This document shows, piece after piece, positions 59,384 through 64,000 of a stretch of 64,000 nucleotides of DNA; position 1 is the stretch's first letter, and each line of letters opens with the position of its first letter. Origin of the DNA: Arthrobacter sp. Alg241-R88 (GTDB lineage: Bacteria > Actinomycetota > Actinomycetes > Actinomycetales > Micrococcaceae); assembly GCF_900537115.1 (NCBI RefSeq), contig NZ_UNRG01000009.1, positions 82,488-146,487 of the forward strand, given 5' to 3'. The position numbers and the translations under genes are program-made. A model generated the notes under the pieces. That model ran no database searches. It saw only the letters and a list, made by a program, of their open reading frames with translations, and had not been told where the DNA came from.

Positions 59384-60504
59384 GCCGGTTCCTTAACGAG
59401 GCTGGAGATTGAGTGCATGAGCCCGGGCACGTTGGCATCCCGGACGCCGTCGAGCATCCACTGGCCCAACTGGACGGACGCGTTGACAACTGCCTTTGCC
59501 CTGTCCAGGCGGCGGTCGGTGAACTCTTTCCAGAGCGTCTCGGTAACGTCGTCGGCACTGATGAGCAGTTCTGCCAGCACAGCCGCATCCTCCATCGCCA
59601 TGGCAGCACCCTGTGCAATCGTGGGCGGGCAGCTGTGCGCGGCGTCGCCGATGATGACGCTGCGGCCGCGGTTCCAGGGCCCGTCCACCAGGTGCGTGGT
59701 GAACCAGGTGTAGTTGATGCGGGCACTGTGGTCCAGGTTGGCGCGGATCTCGTTCCAGGGGCCGCCGTAGGCCGCGGCGAGTTCAGCCATGATGCGGGGG
59801 CCGTCCTCGTGCTTGCGCTCCTGTGCCTTCTCCACCAGGTAGGCGTAGATGGTGTCAGGGCCGGTGGGGCAGTAGCCGGCGATGAAGCAGGGGCCGCCGT
59901 AGGTGAGGTCCGTGCGGACCACTTCTTCGGGGCGCTCCACGAAGGCACGCCAGATTCCCATGCCCGTGGACTGGGGTTCAACCTCGATGCCGATGGCCTT
60001 GCGGACAGCCGAGTGCAGGCCATCCGCGCCGATGAGGAGGTCATAGGTGGCGCTGCCGCCGTCGGCGGTGCTCACGGTGACGGACCCGCGGTCGTCCGTT
60101 ATTCCTGTGACGGTCTTCCCGTAGCTGATGCGGGCGCCTGCCTGCTCGGCCCGTTCGCGGAGGATGGCCGTGAGGTCCGGGCGGTACATGCCCATGGTGG
60201 CGGGGAGGTCATCGCCGCCGGTCCGGATGTCCTCCAGGACGGCGATGACGGTGCCGGCGGGGTCCGGGGCGCGCAGGCCCAGGGTGCTGAACCCGTAGCC
60301 CTTCGCCTCGACCTGCTCCCAGACGCCGAGTTGGCGGAGAACCCGCAGGGCGTTGCCCTGGAGGGTGATGCCGGAGCCAAGGGTCTGCGGTGCTTCCGCC
60401 TTCTCGAGGATTTCCACCTGGATTCCGGCGTCTGCCAGGAGGATGGCTGCGGTCAGTCCCGCGGCTCCGGCCCCGACGATTCCGACGTTCTGTACTGCTG
60501 CCAT
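59380..60504 (-). CDS. FAD-dependent aromatic monooxygenase (salicylate hydroxylase/FdeE-like)
   Basis: 374 residues; ATG 60504. GxGxxG at VGIVGAGAAGLTAAILLADA, DG motif in LIGADGLHSAVRKAI near 160, GD motif in SVIIGDAAHSCPPTIAQGAA near 285: the three signatures of class A flavoprotein hydroxylases (PHBH family). It adds one O from O2 to an aromatic ring using NAD(P)H, usually ortho to a phenol, which prepares it for extradiol cleavage. The family includes the naringenin 8-monooxygenase FdeE. Its substrate here is inferred only from context. Confidence 0.87.
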   Translation of the reverse strand: MAAVQNVGIVGAGAAGLTAAILLADAGIQVEILEKAEAPQTLGSGITLQGNALRVLRQLGVWEQVEAKGYGFSTLGLRAPDPAGTVIAVLEDIRTGGDDLPATMGMYRPDLTAILRERAEQAGARISYGKTVTGITDDRGSVTVSTADGGSATYDLLIGADGLHSAVRKAIGIEVEPQSTGMGIWRAFVERPEEVVRTDLTYGGPCFIAGYCPTGPDTIYAYLVEKAQERKHEDGPRIMAELAAAYGGPWNEIRANLDHSARINYTWFTTHLVDGPWNRGRSVIIGDAAHSCPPTIAQGAAMAMEDAAVLAELLISADDVTETLWKEFTDRRLDRAKAVVNASVQLGQWMLDGVRDANVPGLMHSISSLVKEPA

Positions 60505-60565
60505 CGCTGACTCCTTTGTATTGACGGCGTTACTGCTGGTGGTTTTGTTGCTGTTTTAGGAAAAG

Positions 60566-61603
60566 CTACCGGACGGCGATCGGGTTGACGGGCGATCCCA
60601 CAGCGCCGGTGATCGGCAGCGGCGCAGCGGTGAGCAGGAAGTCGTACCTGCCGTCCGCCGCGCACGCTTCCGCCAGGCCGTCCGGGTCCCACATTTCGCC
60701 CAGGAACAGGCCGAGGTTGGGGATGGCGATCTGGTGCAGGGGCTGGAAGGCGGCGTCGAACTCGTTCGGACGGACTTCGAAGCCCCAGGTGTCGGTGGCG
60801 ATCCCGGCGATTTCGGAGCGGTGCAGCCATGGCGCCGTTGTGAATGACAGGCCGGGGGCGGAACCTCCGGCGTAGTCACCCCAGCCGTCACGGCGGACCC
60901 TGGTGTACTGCCCGGTGCGGATCACCACGATGTCACCCCGGCCCACCTTTGAGCTGGGCCCCTGCAGGTCAATGGTCCGCTGGAGGTGTTCGGGGGTAAT
61001 GGCGAAACCGTCCGGCAGCTCGCCGTCGTTCCTCCCCAGCTCCGGTCCGAGCGCCCGGCCGACGTCGAGCAGCACGCCGCGGGTGACGATCTTGGCCGCG
61101 GCGGTTTCGATGCCGGTCACCAGGTCGCCTTCGGAGGTGACCACGTCGCCGGCGGCCCTGCCATTCCAGGCCTTGCCCTGGTCAAAGATGTGGCCCAGGC
61201 CGTCCCACTGCGTGGAGCACTGCAGCGGCATAGCGATCACGTCGTCAGCGCCACCGAAGCCGTGCGGAAAGCCTTGGTTGCCGCGTTCGGCGTCCACTCC
61301 GGTATCCGTCATGGTGTGCACAGGGTTGGTGCGGCGCCGCCAGCCCTTCTGCGGGCCGTTGGTGTCGAACGGCTGCGACAGTGAGAATGCCTCGCCGGTC
61401 TTCACCAGGGCTGCGGCTTCGACACGCTTGCCGGCGTCGATGAAGTTCAGCGTGCCCAGGACGTCGTCCTGGCCCCAGCGGCCCCAGTTGTTGTGTGCCT
61501 CGGCCATGGCGCGGATGCTGCCGAGCGGGTCCTCACGCCGGATCACCGGGGAATCTGTTGATTCCCCGGTGCCGGTGGTGAATGCAGTGTCCTGGGTGGT
61601 CAC
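60566..61603 (-). CDS. Cyclase-family metal-dependent hydrolase
   Basis: 345 residues; ATG 61603, overlapping the FAH stop by four bases. Central CSTQWDGLGHIFDQGKAWNG carries the Asp/His metal motif of the large branch of the cyclase (kynurenine formamidase-like) family; GDIVVIRTGQYTRV and TDTWGFEVRPNE follow. These enzymes hydrolyse amides, lactones or ring-opened products with a divalent metal. A perfect 11-bp hairpin (61544-61571) lies in its first 20 codons. In the operon it may open a lactone or hydrolyse a cleavage product. Confidence 0.83.
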   Translation of the reverse strand: MTTQDTAFTTGTGESTDSPVIRREDPLGSIRAMAEAHNNWGRWGQDDVLGTLNFIDAGKRVEAAALVKTGEAFSLSQPFDTNGPQKGWRRRTNPVHTMTDTGVDAERGNQGFPHGFGGADDVIAMPLQCSTQWDGLGHIFDQGKAWNGRAAGDVVTSEGDLVTGIETAAAKIVTRGVLLDVGRALGPELGRNDGELPDGFAITPEHLQRTIDLQGPSSKVGRGDIVVIRTGQYTRVRRDGWGDYAGGSAPGLSFTTAPWLHRSEIAGIATDTWGFEVRPNEFDAAFQPLHQIAIPNLGLFLGEMWDPDGLAEACAADGRYDFLLTAAPLPITGAVGSPVNPIAVR

Positions 61604-62559
61604 TGGACACCTTCACTTGTGGTTTCGTCCTTGCAGTGGATGAGCTGGGTGCCCAGTCCGGCGATGGTGCCTTCCATCACGTCGCCGTCCTGGAGCAGGC
61701 GTCCCCAGTGCTGGCCGTTGCCTGCCGGGCTGCCGGTGAGCACCAGGTCGCCCGGGCGCAGCGGCATGATCTGGGACGCTTCGCTGACGAGCTTGGCGAC
61801 GCCGAAGATCATGTCCTGCGTGGACTCGTCCTGCATCGCCTTGCCGTTGAGCTTCAAGGTCACCTGGACGTCCTGCGGGTCGCCAAAGAACTTGGCCGGC
61901 ACCAGGAGCGGTCCGGTGGGCAGGAAGCCGGGGGCGTTCTTGGCCCGGTACCAGTCCGAGCCGATGGCCGGCATGTCCTTGCGGAAGACGTATTCACGCG
62001 TGGTGATGTCGTTGACCATCGTGTAGCCAAACACGTAATCCAGGGCTTCCTCCGGGGTGACCCGGAACGCAGTCCGGCCGATGACTGCCGCCAGTTCCAG
62101 CTCCCAGTCGTGGGACTTGCTGTACGACGGCAGGGTGAGGTCGTCCGTGGCGGACGCGATCGCCGTCGGGAGCCCGATAAAGAAGTACGGCGTGCCCTGG
62201 CCCGCCCGCTTGTCCATCATGGCCGCCGTCTTGGCGCGCACCTCCTCTTCGTCCTCGCCCGGCTCGCGGTGCGCCGCGGCGAGATCGATGACGTGCTTGC
62301 GGTAATTCGCACCCGTCTGCAGGACCTGGGCCGGCTCAACCGGGGCGAGGACCTCGACGTCGGCCAGCGCCAGGCCGGTGTCCTCGCCGGCGGAGGCGGC
62401 GAGGGCATCCAGCTGGGCTTCGGTGGTGTCCCAGTGCTCGATCAGGGAGTTGATGTCCCCGTCCAGCGGCAGGATCCGGTCATTGATCAGCAGGCCGGCG
62501 CGGGCCTTGCTGTCGCCGGCCTCCTGGAAGCGGATGAGGGCATATGCTGCTGCAGGCAT
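61600..62559 (-). CDS. Fumarylacetoacetate hydrolase (FAH) family protein 2
   Basis: 319 residues; ATG 62559. LQTGANYRKHVIDLA with the His, PYFFIGLPTAIASA, metal Glu in HDWELELAAVIGR, MVNDITTREYVFRKD, and PGDLVLTGSPAGNGQHWGRL near the end. Expected to hydrolyse or hydrate the diketo/dienoate product of the extradiol dioxygenase encoded six bases upstream. Overlaps the cyclase gene by four bases. Confidence 0.87.
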   Translation of the reverse strand: MPAAAYALIRFQEAGDSKARAGLLINDRILPLDGDINSLIEHWDTTEAQLDALAASAGEDTGLALADVEVLAPVEPAQVLQTGANYRKHVIDLAAAHREPGEDEEEVRAKTAAMMDKRAGQGTPYFFIGLPTAIASATDDLTLPSYSKSHDWELELAAVIGRTAFRVTPEEALDYVFGYTMVNDITTREYVFRKDMPAIGSDWYRAKNAPGFLPTGPLLVPAKFFGDPQDVQVTLKLNGKAMQDESTQDMIFGVAKLVSEASQIMPLRPGDLVLTGSPAGNGQHWGRLLQDGDVMEGTIAGLGTQLIHCKDETTSEGVQ

Positions 62560-62565
62560 ATTTTT

Positions 62566-63585
62566 CTAGCCCCGTCCCTGCTTTGCGTAGGGGTTGAGCA
62601 GGGCTTCCTTCATCTCGGCGGAGGCGCCTTCTTCGGTGGCGGTGAAGCCCTCGGCCGGCGGGAAGGATTCGGTCATGGAGTGCGGCATGGCGCCGTTCTT
62701 GTAGAAGTTGTTGGAGCCCAGGGACGGCTTCCAGGTGTTGGCGTCCCAGTCCGGAACGTAGTTGCGGTAGCCGCCGGAGTTCAGTTCGACGCGCAGGCCT
62801 GACGGGTCGCGGAAGTAGAGGAAGTTCTGTTCGCCCACGCCGTGGATGGAGGGGCCGTATTCCATCGGGGTGCCGTTTTCCATCATGACGTCAGCGGTGC
62901 GGAGCAGGTCCTCGGTGGCGTCAACCCAGAAGGCAATGTGGTTGACGCGGCCGGCGCGGCTGGAGGTGTCCAGGACGACGCCCAGGTCGTGGGACTTCTC
63001 GTTGGTGGTGAGGACGGAGAAGACGGTGATGGGTGCCTCGTCCAGGTCCACGAAGGCCATAACGCGGAAGCCGAGGGCCTCGTTGTACCACTTGGCGAAG
63101 CCGCGGACATCGGAGGATGCCACCGTGACGTGGTCCAGGAAGCGGGGTGCGGCGGCGTGGCTGCTGCGGCGTTCCGGCCGGTCCGGGTAAGTGGATTCGA
63201 AGCCGGGCTCGGCCACGAACTTCTCCACTTCATAGAAGAGGCGCATGTGGTGGCCGTAGGGGCCGGTGAACTCGTAAGCCTTGCCGAAGCCGTGGCCGCC
63301 GGGCGTCCAGGTTCCCTGCACGCCGGTTGCTTCGATGCGCTCGGCTGCGGCTTCCAGGGCTGCCTGGGAGTTGGTGCGCCACGCCATCCGGCCCAGGGAC
63401 GCTTCCGGTCCTTCCGTGATGACCAGGCTGTAGCGGTAGTAGTCGCCCCAGCAGCGCAGGTAGACGTTGCCGTCCACGCGGTCGATGATGCGCATGCCGA
63501 ACTTTTCCTCGTAGAACCGTGCCGAGGCTTCGACGTCCGGGGTGGTGATCTCGAGGTGGGCAAGATGGGAGAGGGGAGTTTCCAC
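62566..63585 (-). CDS. Type I extradiol ring-cleavage dioxygenase (catechol 2,3-dioxygenase superfamily)
   Basis: 339 residues from GTG 63585, which has AGAAGGA nine bases upstream; an open frame to 63720 has no better start. Two glyoxalase/bleomycin-type modules: LAHLEITTPDVEASARFYEE (1-125) and LDHVTVASSDVRGFAKWYNE (145-290). Fe(II) ligand triad His152, His216 (GRVNHIAFW) and Glu267 (GLRVELNSGGY), with spacing like BphC. It opens a catecholic ring next to the hydroxyls. First gene of the seven-gene minus-strand operon. FdeC of naringenin degradation belongs to the same superfamily. Confidence 0.9.
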   Translation of the reverse strand: METPLSHLAHLEITTPDVEASARFYEEKFGMRIIDRVDGNVYLRCWGDYYRYSLVITEGPEASLGRMAWRTNSQAALEAAAERIEATGVQGTWTPGGHGFGKAYEFTGPYGHHMRLFYEVEKFVAEPGFESTYPDRPERRSSHAAAPRFLDHVTVASSDVRGFAKWYNEALGFRVMAFVDLDEAPITVFSVLTTNEKSHDLGVVLDTSSRAGRVNHIAFWVDATEDLLRTADVMMENGTPMEYGPSIHGVGEQNFLYFRDPSGLRVELNSGGYRNYVPDWDANTWKPSLGSNNFYKNGAMPHSMTESFPPAEGFTATEEGASAEMKEALLNPYAKQGRG

Positions 63586-63679
63586 GTTGAAGTCCTTCTG
63601 GTTACTGGCTGCGGTACTGGTTGTTGCAGGTCTTGTAACTACTGTGAGGCACTTCATATATTCGGGGAAGGCGAGCTTT

Positions 63680-63689
63680 TTGATATCAA
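63680..63689. promoter_or_regulatory. TTGATATCAA palindrome upstream of the ring-cleavage operon
   Basis: A perfect 10-bp palindrome lies 95 bases before the dioxygenase start, in the region expected to hold the operon promoter. No clear -35/-10 pair was identified near it. Operator role is a guess. Confidence 0.3.
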
Positions 63690-63716
63690 CTATCCGCCCC
63701 GCTGATACCTGCCGAT

Positions 63717-63765
63717 GCAACGCTCTCTCACTTAATGGGCTTAAATCAGCGACGCTCTCTCACTT
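63717..63765 (-). repeat. Two direct copies of AGTGAGAGAGCGTYGC repeat, 32 bp apart, next to IS end
   Basis: GCAACGCTCTCTCACTT at 63717-63733 and GCGACGCTCTCTCACTT at 63749-63765, start-to-start 32 bp. Reverse complements of the repeats at 2591-2639, which also have 32-bp spacing. The second copy ends exactly where the insertion sequence terminal repeat begins. Confidence 0.75.
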
Positions 63766-64000
63766 TGAACTGGTCCCCGATAGTTGGACTGGCTAAATGG
63801 GATTCTAGGCTGCAAGGGTCTGGGCCCGGTATTGCGCCGGGCTCAGGCCCTTGAGCTTTGTGGAGATTCTTTTGTTGTTGTACCAGTGGATGTATTCCTC
63901 TATTGCAGGTGCCAGTGCGTCGGTGTTGAGGAAGCGGACGTGGTGGAAAAGTTCTTCCTTCAGGTGGCCGAAGAAGTTCTCCATCACGGCGTTGTCGTAG
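63766..64000 (-). mobile_element. IS3-family insertion sequence, one end (continues beyond window)
   Basis: The likely terminal inverted repeat starts TGAACTGGTCCCCGATAGTT at 63766, the usual IS3/IS150-like terminal sequence beginning with TG. The transposase 3' end lies inside. The other end and target duplication are outside the window. Confidence 0.75.
63805..64000 (-). CDS. IS3-family transposase OrfB, C-terminal part (5' end outside window)
   Basis: The frame is open to the window edge, reading YDNAVMENFFGHLKEELFHH and ending IHWYNNKRISTKLKGLSPAQ plus a short tail. YDNA-ENFFG-LK-E is the rve integrase signature with the catalytic Glu of the DDE triad (the E of MENFFG), and the NxxR-LG-SP ending is typical of IS3 OrfB. 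It catalyses cut-and-copy transposition with OrfA. About two thirds of the protein lie beyond the edge. Confidence 0.88.
   Translation of the reverse strand, partial: YDNAVMENFFGHLKEELFHHVRFLNTDALAPAIEEYIHWYNNKRISTKLKGLSPAQYRAQTLAA

Overview
This is a uniformly GC-rich window whose gene content points to an actinobacterium of the Arthrobacter / Pseudarthrobacter group. The evidence is an actinobacterial-type xylose isomerase tail, PucR, ROK, LacI and NodD-like LysR regulators, ATGA stop/start overlaps, leaderless promoters, and CarABC-like genes of the kind known from Arthrobacter. No tRNA, rRNA or CRISPR array was seen. The right edge runs into an IS3-family element.

Layout. 1-2.6 kb holds the xylA 3' end, a hemerythrin-like protein and a divergent NRAMP-family transporter. 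2.9-9.9 kb is a nitrogen/amide-compound block: an allantoate-amidohydrolase-like enzyme, then a minus-strand amidohydrolase - MHS transporter - M20 peptidase operon divergent from a PucR regulator. 9.9-14.6 kb has a stand-alone (p)ppGpp synthetase-like protein, a LacI regulator, a DapA-family aldolase, an EamA transporter and an autoregulated-looking XRE-cupin regulator. 15-18.5 kb is a nucleoside salvage operon (nucleoside hydrolase, MFS, ribokinase) behind two palindromic LacI-type operators. 18.6-22.5 kb carries an AAHS transporter, an alpha/beta hydrolase, a DUF1349 protein and a PfkB kinase.

22.6-46.9 kb is the centre of interest: a C-glycoside catabolic island. It has five sets of C-glycoside deglycosidase alpha (TIM-barrel) and beta (DUF6379-type) domains. 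Two are fused into single beta-alpha polypeptides (22608-23903, 23936-25414), two are split gene pairs (32366-33861 and 33881-35346), and one is a divergent pair on opposite strands (38907-40401). Around them are two GMC/pyranose-oxidase-type flavoenzymes resembling CarA, two Gfo/Idh/MocA oxidoreductases, two further TIM-barrel isomerase/hydratase-type proteins, an ABC sugar importer without its ATPase, an MFS transporter, a ROK repressor and a NodD-like LysR. The proposed logic is uptake, C3 oxidation of the sugar by a CarA-like oxidase, cleavage of the C-C (or C-O) glycosidic bond by an alpha/beta deglycosidase, then reduction, hydration or isomerisation of the keto sugar. A short ACTTATGT-type motif recurs in front of several of these transcription units.

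47-56.5 kb adds an MFS transporter, a minus-strand MFS - TetR - GH78 rhamnosidase - GH3 glucosidase operon for O-linked sugars, a second NodD-like LysR and a DoxX protein. 56.5-63.6 kb is a seven-gene minus-strand meta-cleavage operon (extradiol dioxygenase, two FAH-family hydrolases, cyclase-family hydrolase, FAD monooxygenase, ACMSD-like amidohydrolase, SDR). Its content recalls the fde naringenin operon (FAD 8-monooxygenase FdeE, extradiol dioxygenase FdeC). Taken together, 22.6-63.6 kb could take a flavonoid C-/O-glycoside to ring-cleaved products. The overall assignment is inference; the family assignments of single genes are much firmer.
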